From: Williamsia soli
Lineage (GTDB): Bacteria; Actinomycetota; Actinomycetes; Mycobacteriales; Mycobacteriaceae
DNA length: 64,000 nt
Reading direction: 5' to 3'
NCBI RefSeq assembly: GCF_017377795.1
Contig: NZ_JAFRDR010000012.1
Location: 62,001 to 126,000, forward strand
In this document: one piece after another, positions 33,437-41,252 of the stretch
Layout of the letters: each line of letters starts with the position of its first letter
Numbering within the stretch: the stretch's first letter is position 1
Program-made: the position numbers and the translations under genes
Notes under the pieces: generated by a model
Databases searched by the model: none
Told to the model about the DNA's origin: nothing
What the model saw: only the letters and a program-made list of their open reading frames with translations

Positions 33437-33796
33437 ATGCCCAAAACGTTGCCGGTCATCGACATGAGTGCGCCCATCTGCTGCGCACCCGTCTCCGCGT
33501 CGGCGATGGACGACGCGGCCGCGCTCGAAGTCGCGTTGCGGCTCAAGGCGCTTGCCGATCCGGTTCGGATCAAACTGATGTCAATTCTGCTCACCGACGA
33601 CGCTGGTGAGGTGTGCACATGTGACCTTGCGGCCGCGGTCGGATTGTCCGAGCCGACGGTCAGCCACCACCTCGGGCAGCTCAAAAAGGCCGGGATGGTT
33701 AGCCCGGAGCGTCGCGGGATGAATGTGTTCTACCGTGCGCACACAGATGCGTTACAGGCACTGCGCCAGGTTCTCGACCCGCTGTGCTGTCGCTGA
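33437..33796 (+). CDS. arsR: Second ArsR-family metalloregulator
   Basis: 119 residues. Winged helix (RLKALADPVRIKLMSILL, recognition helix LSEPTVSHHLGQLKKAGMV). Potential thiol ligands: CC at about residues 15-16 (PICCAPV), CTCD in helix 3 (about 56-59), and CC at the C-terminus (LCCR). The thiol pattern differs from the first ArsR, which might mean a different inducer. Divergent from arsI. Helix-turn-helix and Cys pairs make the family clear. Confidence 0.87.
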   Translation: MPKTLPVIDMSAPICCAPVSASAMDDAAALEVALRLKALADPVRIKLMSILLTDDAGEVCTCDLAAAVGLSEPTVSHHLGQLKKAGMVSPERRGMNVFYRAHTDALQALRQVLDPLCCR

Positions 33797-33936
33797 ACTC
33801 TCCGCGTCGAGATCGGTACAGCCGACCAGGTCGGCGCTCTTCTTCCCTCTTCAGAGTACTGCGGGGGTAGGGGCTTGCGGCAAGCCCCCGGATCGCATCC
33901 ATAATCGTCGGGCAAACATCCGACCAGGGGGCCTCG

Positions 33937-34374
33937 ATGGCAGAAATGGCTGATACGCCGGAACGTTTCAAGGTGCATGAATCAGGGGCGTACTTTCACG
34001 GCACCAAGGCCGATCTCCGAACGGGCGACTTCCTGATGCCCGGCCACCGATCGAATTATCGTCCAGAGCACATATCAAATTATGTCTACATGACGAAGGT
34101 GTTGGACGGTGCGGTACTCGCGGCAGAGATGGCGGTTGGCGACGGTGCGTGCCGGGTCTACGTCGTGGAGCCGCAAGACGACGTGGAAGATGATCCCAAC
34201 GTGACCGACAAGAAATTTCCCGGTAATCCAACGCATTCTTATCGGAGTGGTAAGCCGGTAAGAGTTGTCGGGGAAGTGTCTGATTGGGTAGGCCATCCTC
34301 CTGAATATCTTCGGCAGTTCCGGGCAGGGTTGGACGCGCTGGCCCGACGTGGCGGCAATGTCTTGTATGACTGA
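33937..34374 (+). CDS. arr: NAD+-rifamycin ADP-ribosyltransferase
   Basis: 145 residues, Arr family, which inactivates rifamycins by transferring ADP-ribose from NAD+ to the C23 hydroxyl. Signature segments: AYFHGTKADLRTGDFLMPG (His at about 21), SNYVYMT (Tyr near 49-51), YVVEPQDDVEDDPN (acidic residues 81-86) and FPGNPTHSYRSGKPVRVVG. Length is typical. The ATG at 33937 has AGGGGG upstream. It is monocistronic, next to a MurE-like gene. Chromosomal arr genes are widespread in environmental actinomycetes. Confidence 0.93.
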   Translation: MAEMADTPERFKVHESGAYFHGTKADLRTGDFLMPGHRSNYRPEHISNYVYMTKVLDGAVLAAEMAVGDGACRVYVVEPQDDVEDDPNVTDKKFPGNPTHSYRSGKPVRVVGEVSDWVGHPPEYLRQFRAGLDALARRGGNVLYD

Positions 34375-34439
34375 TCCACATACGCAGAGGCAGATCACCA
34401 CCCGGCGCCGCCGGCTACGGGGTGACGCGTCCGGGCGGC

Positions 34440-34464
34440 GTTTGTCGCGGCGGCGGATGGGTAA
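34440..34464 (+). promoter_or_regulatory. Sigma-B/sigma-F type promoter of the MurE-like gene
   Basis: GTTT (34440-34443), 15 nt, GGGTAA (34459-34464). The predicted transcript start (~34471) is almost at the GTG at 34474, implying a leaderless mRNA or a later start at 34513. Confidence 0.55.
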
Positions 34465-34473
34465 TGCTGGCAG

Positions 34474-35976
34474 GTGGAAAGAGCGGTCACGTCCCGAACC
34501 CCTCCGCGGTGCGTGACCGTAAATGAACTGTCCGCGTACGTGGCCGGTCACGCACTGGTCGCGACGGCGACTGACCGCGCCGTCGAGAACATCCGGATCG
34601 ACTCGCGCACAGTGCGTCCTGGCGACGCATACGTAGCCATTCCTGGCAACCGATGGCACGGGATGGATTTCGAGAACGAAGCAGCGCGAGCAGGCGCGGT
34701 CGTCATCATCAGCGACCGGCCATCGACGGTACTGCCCTCCGTCCTGGTTGACGACCCACGCCAAGTGATAGGTCCTCTGTGCGCATGGTTCTACGGCACC
34801 TCTCCGAACGACCCCCGCGTGTTCGGAGTCACCGGCACCAACGGCAAGACCAGTACCGCCCACTTTCTCGAAGCCGGCCTCTCTGCTGCCGGGGAGACTG
34901 CGGGGCTGATCTCCGGCACTCACATCAGAGGACCCGGCTGCGACTGGGTCCCCGAACGGACAACACCCGAAGCCACCACCTTGCATCAGACGCTGGCGGC
35001 CTTCCGGCAGTCGGGTGTCACCGCGTGCGCGATGGAGGTGTCTTCGCACGCGATCGATCAACGGCGGATCGGCGGCATCACTTACCGGGTCATGGCGTTC
35101 ACCAACCTCGCACCAGATCACCTCGATTACCACGGCACAATCGAGAACTATTACGCAACAAAAGCATCCATGTTCGAATCGGAACGAACCGATATCGCCG
35201 TGGTCAACGTTGCCGACACGTATGGACGCCGTCTGGCCGCGGCCTCCGGTGCCCCGGTCTGGACGTGCGGATCACAAAATCCCGCAGCCGACGTGTACGC
35301 CGACAACATCATCTGCGACGCGTCCGGCTCCCGGTTCGATGTCCACAGCCCCGCCGGCCGGGTTGGCATGCGTCTGCAGACCATGGGCGCATTTCAGGTG
35401 GAGAACGCACTCACGGCACTGACAGCGCTGATCGCTGACGGGGTCGATCTCGGCAGCGCCGCCGAGGGTATGTCATCGTTGCCCGCAATCGCGGGCCGAT
35501 GCCAACCGGTGCACGCAGGACAAACCTTCACCGCCGTTGTCGACTACATGCACAACACCGCCGGCCAACGGGCACTTCTGCCATACCTGAGGTCGCTGAC
35601 CGACGGCCGCATCATCGTTGTCGCGGGAGCCACGGGCGGCCGCGATCCGAACAAGCGGCGGCCACTGGGTGCCTACGCAGGAACCCACGCGGATGTCGTG
35701 ATCGTGACCGACGAAAGCCCGGAGGACGAGGACCCGGCAGCAATCCGGTCTGCGGTGTTGTCCGGCGCGCGTCAGGCGCGCCACGCGCGTGTCATCGAGG
35801 AACCTGATCGGCGCACGGCCATCGACCGCGCCGTCACGCTGGCCGGCCCGGCCGATGCGGTGGTTGTGGCCGGCAGGGGCAGTGATCCCATCCAACGATT
35901 TGGCGCACGAACAGTTCCCTTCGACGACCATGCACAACTATGGCAGGCCATCGCAGCAACCATGTGCGTGAGATGA
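34474..35976 (+). CDS. Divergent MurE-like Mur ligase
   Basis: Up to 500 residues, Mur ligase with all three domains. ATP-binding GVTGTNGKTST (118-128), substrate segment MEVSSHA, LAPDHLDYHGT, carbamylated lysine candidate K230 (YYATK). MurE enzymes select diaminopimelate through DNPR in the C-terminal domain; here the aligned motif is ESPE (414-417, in VTDESPEDEDP). The usual YAHTPDAL is YMHNTAGQ. So ATP and nucleotide chemistry look intact while amino-acid recognition has changed. It stands outside the dcw cluster with a stress-type promoter. The start is uncertain (GTG 34474 or GTG 34513). Confidence 0.8.
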   Translation: MERAVTSRTPPRCVTVNELSAYVAGHALVATATDRAVENIRIDSRTVRPGDAYVAIPGNRWHGMDFENEAARAGAVVIISDRPSTVLPSVLVDDPRQVIGPLCAWFYGTSPNDPRVFGVTGTNGKTSTAHFLEAGLSAAGETAGLISGTHIRGPGCDWVPERTTPEATTLHQTLAAFRQSGVTACAMEVSSHAIDQRRIGGITYRVMAFTNLAPDHLDYHGTIENYYATKASMFESERTDIAVVNVADTYGRRLAAASGAPVWTCGSQNPAADVYADNIICDASGSRFDVHSPAGRVGMRLQTMGAFQVENALTALTALIADGVDLGSAAEGMSSLPAIAGRCQPVHAGQTFTAVVDYMHNTAGQRALLPYLRSLTDGRIIVVAGATGGRDPNKRRPLGAYAGTHADVVIVTDESPEDEDPAAIRSAVLSGARQARHARVIEEPDRRTAIDRAVTLAGPADAVVVAGRGSDPIQRFGARTVPFDDHAQLWQAIAATMCVR

Positions 35977-36054
35977 CGGTGACGATTGGACCCGAGTCAA
36001 ATCCACCATCGACGTGCCCAGATCGGCGGCGGCCCGAGCCCGAACTGCGCCCGA

Positions 36055-36774
36055 CTACTCGTCGCCGGTGGGTGAGCCCAGCTCGACGAGTTGCGCGCTG
36101 AGCTTGGCAACGGGTGTATTGGAATCCTGCGACAGCTTCACCAGAAGGTTGAACGCTTGCACAGCGTCGACGCGAAATCGTTCCATGATCATGCCCTTGG
36201 CCTGACCAATGATGTCACGACTTGCCAAGGCCGACTCGAACTGCTCACGGCTGTTGGCCATGTGCAGCGCTACTGCCGCGTTGGTGGCGAGCATGAGCCC
36301 GACCTCTTCGTCGCGGTCATCGAACGCGTCGGCCGCTTTCCCGAAGACGTTGAGAGCCGCTCGCACATTCGGCGCGGTGTACAGCTTGAAGGAAAGCATG
36401 CTGGTGACACCGGCATCGGTTGCGCCACGGCAAAACTCAGGCCATCGGGTTTCGGTGTTCAGGTCATCGGCCCGGACGAGGGTGGTCCCCCCGGCGGCGT
36501 CGATGCAAGGCCCTTCACCCACCTGCTCCTGCAAATCATCCATCTCACGAGGGAGTGCACTCGTTGCAGCGTAGGAACGGAACGTCTTCTTGCGGCCCGC
36601 GATGATCAGGATGTCGGCACTGTCCGCGCCATCGAGCAATTCGACCACGGCAGCGGTGACCGCTCCCAGGGCTTCGTCAGCGCTGTGGGCGGCTGACACG
36701 CCCTCGGCAAGCGAAGCCAGCGCTGTGGCCACATTGGGACCACGGGGGTCGGCTGAACGAATGGGAGATGACAT
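36055..36774 (-). CDS. GAF-ANTAR antiterminator-type regulator
   Basis: 239 residues. GAF sensor domain (about 18-165: DGADSADILIIAGRKKTFRS, GEGPCIDAAGG, MLSFKLYTAPNVRAALNVFG) followed by an ANTAR domain (about 172-230: ASRDIIGQAKGMIMERFRVD, AFNLLVKLSQDSN). ANTAR domains bind tandem RNA hairpins. No partner kinase or target gene can be seen. The ATG at 36774 has GAGAG upstream. The GAF half is similar to the protein at 26059. Confidence 0.85.
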   Translation of the reverse strand: MSSPIRSADPRGPNVATALASLAEGVSAAHSADEALGAVTAAVVELLDGADSADILIIAGRKKTFRSYAATSALPREMDDLQEQVGEGPCIDAAGGTTLVRADDLNTETRWPEFCRGATDAGVTSMLSFKLYTAPNVRAALNVFGKAADAFDDRDEEVGLMLATNAAVALHMANSREQFESALASRDIIGQAKGMIMERFRVDAVQAFNLLVKLSQDSNTPVAKLSAQLVELGSPTGDE

Positions 36775-36860
36775 GTGTTTGCTCTCGGCTGAGTAGCGAT
36801 GCAAACAATTCGGTCGTCGACATCCCGCTTAAATCCGTTGATCGGCTTCAAATCCTGACT

Positions 36861-37265
36861 CTACGCCTCGCGACCAGCAGTGGGAAGCGGTACTCCGGTC
36901 CAGGCGAGGGTGAGGCCGGCGCCGACGATCCCCAAGAGGGTGCCGATGATGAAGCCGCCGAAGTTGGCCGCAGGTAGCGCAACCAGCGCAATGACCATGG
37001 CGCTGATGCCGGCGGGCAGTCGTGCTTGTGGTTTGGCCAGGCAGATTGCGCCGCTCAGGAGCATGAGAATCCCCAGGAACAGTGTGGACACCCCGGAGAT
37101 GGTGCTGATGGTGATCAAGACGTCGCCCACGTGAAATGTGGTGTAAGCGGGCGAAAGAAGGCATAGCCCGGACGCGATCGTAACGACACCGCCCCCGAAA
37201 GGTCGCTCAATTCGCCATCGCCTGAACCGATCTCGGCAACTGACCACTCGCGGGTTGGTCAGCAA
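36861..37265 (-). CDS. DUF6114-family membrane protein
   Basis: 134 residues with four hydrophobic segments after a basic, amphipathic N-terminus (RFRRWRIERPFGGGVVTIAS). The glycine before the first segment and AKPQARLPAGISAMVIALVA are typical of DUF6114 proteins, which are regularly encoded with DUF6230 proteins in actinobacteria, as here. It begins with TTG at 37265, overlapping the upstream stop (TTGCTGA). Function unknown. Confidence 0.75.
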   Translation of the reverse strand: MLTNPRVVSCRDRFRRWRIERPFGGGVVTIASGLCLLSPAYTTFHVGDVLITISTISGVSTLFLGILMLLSGAICLAKPQARLPAGISAMVIALVALPAANFGGFIIGTLLGIVGAGLTLAWTGVPLPTAGREA

Positions 37266-37848
37266 CTGTCCGACCCCTTGTCGACACCTATGGTGAAATC
37301 CTTCATGGATATCGCAGTTGCGTTCAGGGCGATCAGCTCGATGCGCGCGTTGGTCATGGAGGCGTCTTCGACCGCTTTTGCCGAGGTGACCACACCTTCG
37401 GTAGAGCCGTCGCTATTGATGTCGAGGCCGAGTTTGGCGTTGGCCGCGGAGATGGAACCACCGAGCGACGAGGAGTCCACGACCAGGTTTTCCACGGTGG
37501 TGTTTGTGCCCGGGACCCGGACGTACATGGTGATGTCGCCGACGATCGGCAGTCCGTGGGCGACGGTCGACAAGCAGACATCGGTCAGTGTTGCCGAACC
37601 GATGACAATCGCGACGCTGGGTACGTCACCTTCGGTGGTGGTCGTGACCTCGCGGGCATAGACAGTGACGTTCTGCGCCTTTCCGGATGTGATGGTCGCG
37701 ATCGAGGGTTGGCCGGAGATGGCGAGATTCATCGGCAGCTCACCGCTGGCGATACCACCCCCGATGAACGTTGCCCCGACAAAGCCTGCTGCCGTGCAGG
37801 CGGCGAACCGCCGTTTTCGTATCGTGCCCAGGCATGCCGACGCAGCAT
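37259..37848 (-). pseudogene. DUF6230-family exported protein with an N-terminal frameshift
   Basis: The frame from 37732 encodes the bulk of a DUF6230-type protein (beta-rich, Thr/Val-rich, with a conserved C-terminal Cys). In the same frame upstream there is clear signal/anchor sequence (IRKRRFAACTAAGFVGATFI) back to about 37820, but a stop at 37866 and no start codon. The expected start, an ATG at 37848 with GGAG at 8-nt spacing, is one frame off (MLRRHAWARY...). A single missing base around 37820-37830 would restore a ~195-residue protein. Either a recent mutation or a sequencing error; an internal ATG at 37732 would lack the export signal. Confidence 0.6.
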
Positions 37849-37889
37849 GAGGCGAACTCCGGAGCTAGGAAAGTTCGATGCGCACCGTC

Positions 37890-38501
37890 TCACCGCTCGC
37901 GGAGGACGCCGGCACCCTGGGCGTAGGACAAATGGCCTCCGAGCGCACCGCCGAGGCCTGCGACCATCAGGCCGGCCACAGTCCATGCCAGACCTGCGAT
38001 GCCCGAACTGCGACGTCGTCGCCACCACGATTGCGCGAAGCAACTGATCCCGACTGTGTTGGCGGCGACGTGCACGACCGCGACACGTCTCTGGGGGATG
38101 TCCAGGGTGGTGTATTCCACCAGCCCGGTGACCGACGCGGGAACTGCCGCCGCGATACCGAACGCCAACAGGCGCCGAGCGGCGGTGCTCTGGCCGGTCA
38201 GATCGAGTACCGGGACCGACATCCACGCCCCGATCGGGACTGTCACCATGATGGGGTGCAGCGGGTGCCCCAGCCAGTGTCCCCGCAGGAACTTCGATGC
38301 TGCCGAGGGTATTGCCCGCTCGAGCAAGATGGCCAGGTTGTCGGCGGGTGAATCGACGAAGGACAGCTTTTCGGCCGATAGCAGTGCGCGGGCCGGAAGC
38401 CGGGCGGGGTCGTTGGTCGACGCGTCCGGAGCGGCGGAGGGTTCGTGTTCGGTCGCGTTCTCGACCATCGGTCCGTCGGCGCTGTTCGGGGGTGTGGTCA
38501 T
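37890..38501 (-). CDS. DUF2231-family membrane protein
   Basis: 203 residues. A ~70-residue polar leader, then the DUF2231 signature LGHPLHPIMVTVPIGAW (about 76-92) and four membrane segments. The conserved histidines of the signature suggest metal or heme binding in the family, but the function is not known. First of three minus-strand genes (DUF2231, DUF6230, DUF6114) with short spacing. A stress-type promoter variant lies upstream. Confidence 0.8.
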   Translation of the reverse strand: MTTPPNSADGPMVENATEHEPSAAPDASTNDPARLPARALLSAEKLSFVDSPADNLAILLERAIPSAASKFLRGHWLGHPLHPIMVTVPIGAWMSVPVLDLTGQSTAARRLLAFGIAAAVPASVTGLVEYTTLDIPQRRVAVVHVAANTVGISCFAQSWWRRRRSSGIAGLAWTVAGLMVAGLGGALGGHLSYAQGAGVLRER

Positions 38502-38555
38502 GGTCTGGGTTCCGTCCCGTATGGCGATCGCGATTCTTCCCGCGCTGCGCCCAGG

Positions 38556-38580
38556 ATGCCCGGGGCGTGCACTTTCAAAC
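38556..38580 (-). promoter_or_regulatory. Variant stress promoter of the DUF2231 group
   Basis: On the minus strand GTTT (38580-38577), 15 nt, GGGCAT (38561-38556), about 55 nt before the start at 38501. One mismatch to GGGTAT. Confidence 0.4.
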
Positions 38581-38796
38581 CCATGAACCTCGTATTCTGC
38601 GAGGTTCTACGGATGCACTCCGGTGGCGACCGCACGCGGGCTCGGCTCGCCGCGGGCCGACTCCGCGAAACCATGAATTCTGCCCGCTTGATCCCACCTC
38701 TTGCAGACTGACAACAGGGCCATGTGCCGCATGGCCCTTTGCGCCCAGTCACGCTGTGGGGCAGTCTTTTCGGCCTGAAAAATTCTTCGTGACGGA

Positions 38797-38872
38797 GGTC
38801 TTGCGGGCGGCGTGTGCGAGTGCTAAAACATGTTCTGCACAGTGATTGGTAGCCCGCCAACCAGTGGCGGGC
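38797..38872 (+). promoter_or_regulatory. hsp20 promoter region: half-CIRCE element and leader hairpin
   Basis: TTGCGG, 17 nt, TAAAAC makes a housekeeping-type promoter. GAGTGCTAA (38818-38826), one exact half of the CIRCE operator bound by HrcA, lies across the spacer and -10; the other half-site is not present. A perfect 8-bp stem (GCCCGCCA/TGGCGGGC, 38852-38872) sits ahead of the GAGGAGG ribosome site. Confidence 0.4.
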
Positions 38873-38896
38873 CCAGAATAGAGGAGGTGGGTTGCT

Positions 38897-39334
38897 GTGC
38901 TTCGTTTCGATCCTTTCGGTGATGTTGATGCTTTGACCCGCGGGTTGCTGCAATCGGCGGGGTCGCCTCGAACACCACGGTTCATGCCGATGGACCTGTG
39001 CAAACTCGACGGTCACTACCTGTTGACCGCGGACCTGCCCGGGGTGGACCCCGGATCAGTGGACGTCAGCGTCGACAACGGGGTCCTGACCCTCTCCGCG
39101 CAACGCACCGCACGCTCTGACGAGGGTGTGCAGTGGCTGACCAACGAACGACCCTTCGGCTCCTACCGACGACAACTGACCCTCGGCGACGGCATCGACC
39201 CGACCGCGATTTCCGCGCACTACGACAACGGCGTGTTGTCGGTGACCATCCCGCTCGCCGAGAAGGCCCCGCCCCGCCGCATCGAGATCGAACACAGCGG
39301 CGGCGCCCGGTCCATCGAACCAGCCGGCGGCTGA
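38897..39334 (+). CDS. Hsp20/alpha-crystallin small heat shock protein
   Basis: 145 residues. N-terminal arm LRFDPFGDVDALTRGLL, then the alpha-crystallin domain (about 32-130) with DLPGVDPGSVDVSVDNGVLT and the C-terminal DNGVLSVTIPLAE strand. An ATP-independent holdase chaperone. The GTG at 38897 is preceded by GAGGAGG. Possible heat-shock control by HrcA is suggested only by the half-CIRCE element. Confidence 0.9.
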   Translation: MLRFDPFGDVDALTRGLLQSAGSPRTPRFMPMDLCKLDGHYLLTADLPGVDPGSVDVSVDNGVLTLSAQRTARSDEGVQWLTNERPFGSYRRQLTLGDGIDPTAISAHYDNGVLSVTIPLAEKAPPRRIEIEHSGGARSIEPAGG

Positions 39335-39569
39335 TGCTGGTCCTCTGGGCAGCTGACCCGGTAGACCGCCGATGTCCGCGATCGCCGCCAAAACCCAAAC
39401 CGACGGCTCACGTCTGACCGAGCGACAGGAGGTGCGTATCGATTCAGCAACACAAACCATGTGGTGGTGCCGCCCAGAACCTGAGCGGCACCACCACTGA
39501 CCGTCACCAGCGATGGTGGGTCACGAGCTTAGTTGTACGCGTGTGGGTTTCACCGAAAGTGAGAGGAGC

Positions 39570-39887
39570 ATGAGTAACCCATCCCACAAGCCGACCAACA
39601 CTGCGCGAGCAGACACTGCGGCACTCACCGCAGCGGCGGTGGCCAACGCTCTGCTGTTGATGGTTGGCGTTCAGATCATTCTCGGCAGTTCCATCGGCAC
39701 GGTCGCTATGACCACATTGATGACGGTGGCATTGATGGCCGGCGCATTCCGTGCCCTGGGCCGACTTGCCGACCTCGAAACCAACTTCGCAGCGGCCGAA
39801 CCCGCCACCGGAGAACACTCGACCGAGGCGCGCGAGACATTCGACACTCCCACAACATCTTCGGGGAAGCCAGGAGTCCTGGGATGA
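39570..39887 (+). CDS. Small two-span membrane protein
   Basis: 105 residues with two hydrophobic segments (about 22-42 and 45-65) and an acidic Thr/Glu tail. The ATG at 39570 has GAGAGGAG upstream. It overlaps the next gene by 4 bp, so the two are translated together. No family recognised. Confidence 0.6.
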   Translation: MSNPSHKPTNTARADTAALTAAAVANALLLMVGVQIILGSSIGTVAMTTLMTVALMAGAFRALGRLADLETNFAAAEPATGEHSTEARETFDTPTTSSGKPGVLG

Positions 39888-40378
39888 AGACAGTCAACGA
39901 CGTTGCAGACGTGTGGTTCACCGACGAACTCGTCCGGTGGTTGCCCACCAACACGTCAGGTGTAGACGATGTGACCCGGTGGGCATGGGACGAGGAGCAC
40001 CGCATCTGGTTGACAACGGTGTCGAGACACTCCACCGCACAGCCCGACAGCGATCCCGCCGAGCGCAAGGTCTATCCCGCACTTTTACTGGAGAATGCCG
40101 TACGAACGGTCAGAGATGCCACAGGAACCGATCCGTTCGACTGGGATATCGCAGAGGTGGTGTCCAACCCTGGCCCACCCGACGACTACCTCCCTATACT
40201 CGGCCGGGGTCGAGCGATCATCAACGGTCGGTTATACCTCGGCACCACTATCCAGGTCGACAGCAGCATGTTCGTCGCCACTGTCCTCGACGGGCAGTGG
40301 ATCGGCGCTCTGCAGCCGCGTAGTCGCCACCACCCCAAGTTGAACGTGCAGTATGCGACGTGGAACCGCGCGGGATAG
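39884..40378 (+). CDS. Hypothetical protein co-translated with the small membrane protein
   Basis: 164 residues, soluble, no signal peptide, rich in Trp and Asp (DVADVWFTDELVRWLPTNTS). A conserved-looking C-terminal half (ILGRGRAIINGRLYLGTTIQ) suggests a beta-rich fold. It starts within the stop of the upstream membrane protein (ATGA). I do not recognise the family. Confidence 0.6.
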   Translation: MKTVNDVADVWFTDELVRWLPTNTSGVDDVTRWAWDEEHRIWLTTVSRHSTAQPDSDPAERKVYPALLLENAVRTVRDATGTDPFDWDIAEVVSNPGPPDDYLPILGRGRAIINGRLYLGTTIQVDSSMFVATVLDGQWIGALQPRSRHHPKLNVQYATWNRAG

Positions 40379-40555
40379 ATGGTGTTCCTGCGTTGTTCGC
40401 GCGCTCACTGCCCGCGTAATGCATCTCGCCTACCCCCGCTCACGCGGGATGATCAGGCGACGGCGCCAGCAGCACCAACAGCTCGTCATCTCGGCCGAAC
40501 CTCTCGGTGCCGAGATCCACACCGTTTGCTCGAACCGGATCTCTATGCTGGCTGT

Positions 40556-40768
40556 GTGCTCCTGTTCTTCGGTTACGGCCTCAAGCGGCAACAACTCGGC
40601 TCCGGCGGCGTCCGAGCGTGCCCTCGGTGCCACAACACCACTCAATGGGCGCGGATGCGGGAGTTCAAGCAGTTCACACTGTTCTTCGTCCCGATCGCGC
40701 GCTGGAATCGTCGGCAGTTCGAGCAATGCGGTATTTGCGGTGCCGCAGTAGAAACTTCAGAGCGGTGA
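40556..40768 (+). CDS. Small zinc-ribbon protein
   Basis: 70 residues from a GTG at 40556. Two CxxC pairs (CPRCHNT and CGICGA) surround a conserved aromatic segment (REFKQFTLFFVPIARWNRRQ), a common actinobacterial zinc-ribbon arrangement. The N-terminal LLFFGYG is weakly hydrophobic. The upstream in-frame extension to 40379 is Arg/Pro-rich and probably untranslated. It overlaps the convergent gene by 12 bp. Confidence 0.65.
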   Translation: MLLFFGYGLKRQQLGSGGVRACPRCHNTTQWARMREFKQFTLFFVPIARWNRRQFEQCGICGAAVETSER

Positions 40769-40972
40769 CGACCCCACCGTAAGCGTCAACACGACGATCA
40801 CAGTTGCCAAGATCGCGGCGATGACGACCACCCCACCCCAGTCACCCCATAACAGGTCCTGCTCGACCGACGAGGTCGAGACACCCGCCTCGTCGTGGTC
40901 AGTCCGCACCTGAGTTGCGACCCACCCCAACTTCCCAGACGCATCCAGGTCGAGTTCACCCACACCAGACAT
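40757..40972 (-). CDS. Small single-span membrane protein
   Basis: 71 residues from an ATG at 40972 (GGGAG upstream). A polar N-terminal half and one C-terminal membrane segment (VVVIAAILATVIVVLTLTV). Convergent with and overlapping the zinc-ribbon gene. Function unknown. Confidence 0.5.
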   Translation of the reverse strand: MSGVGELDLDASGKLGWVATQVRTDHDEAGVSTSSVEQDLLWGDWGGVVVIAAILATVIVVLTLTVGSSPL

Positions 40973-41252
40973 CACGACTCCCATTCACCAATTCCACGCC
41001 CGACCACCGGTACCGGCGTGATAGTAACCAGCCACCCAACTCTCAAACGCGTCAAAAGTGCGGTCGTGCCGGTCCACACCAGTAGCCGCGAACCGTTGCC
41101 CCGCGCGATCAGTCGGCACCTGTCGGTTTGACGGCAGGTTTCCGTTCTCGGTGCAGCGGCTACATCTACCGGCGACGATCGCTGAGGACACAGCTGATCC
41201 TGTCCGAGATCGATCAGCCACGGCCTACGGGCCTGCACCACGGGAGACACCA

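Larger units (their letters stand above)
38502..38896. other. Divergent intergenic region between DUF2231 and hsp20
   Basis: No gene is supported. It holds a hairpin at 38585-38607 (8-bp stem GAACCTCG, 7-nt loop), a perfect 9-bp hairpin at 38716-38738 (AGGGCCATG, loop TGCCG), a variant stress promoter for the minus-strand gene, and the hsp20 promoter elements. Confidence 0.5.

Noticed and set aside
34075-35133. 352-residue minus-strand frame opposite arr and the MurE-like gene
   Set aside because: Antisense shadow of two well-supported genes.
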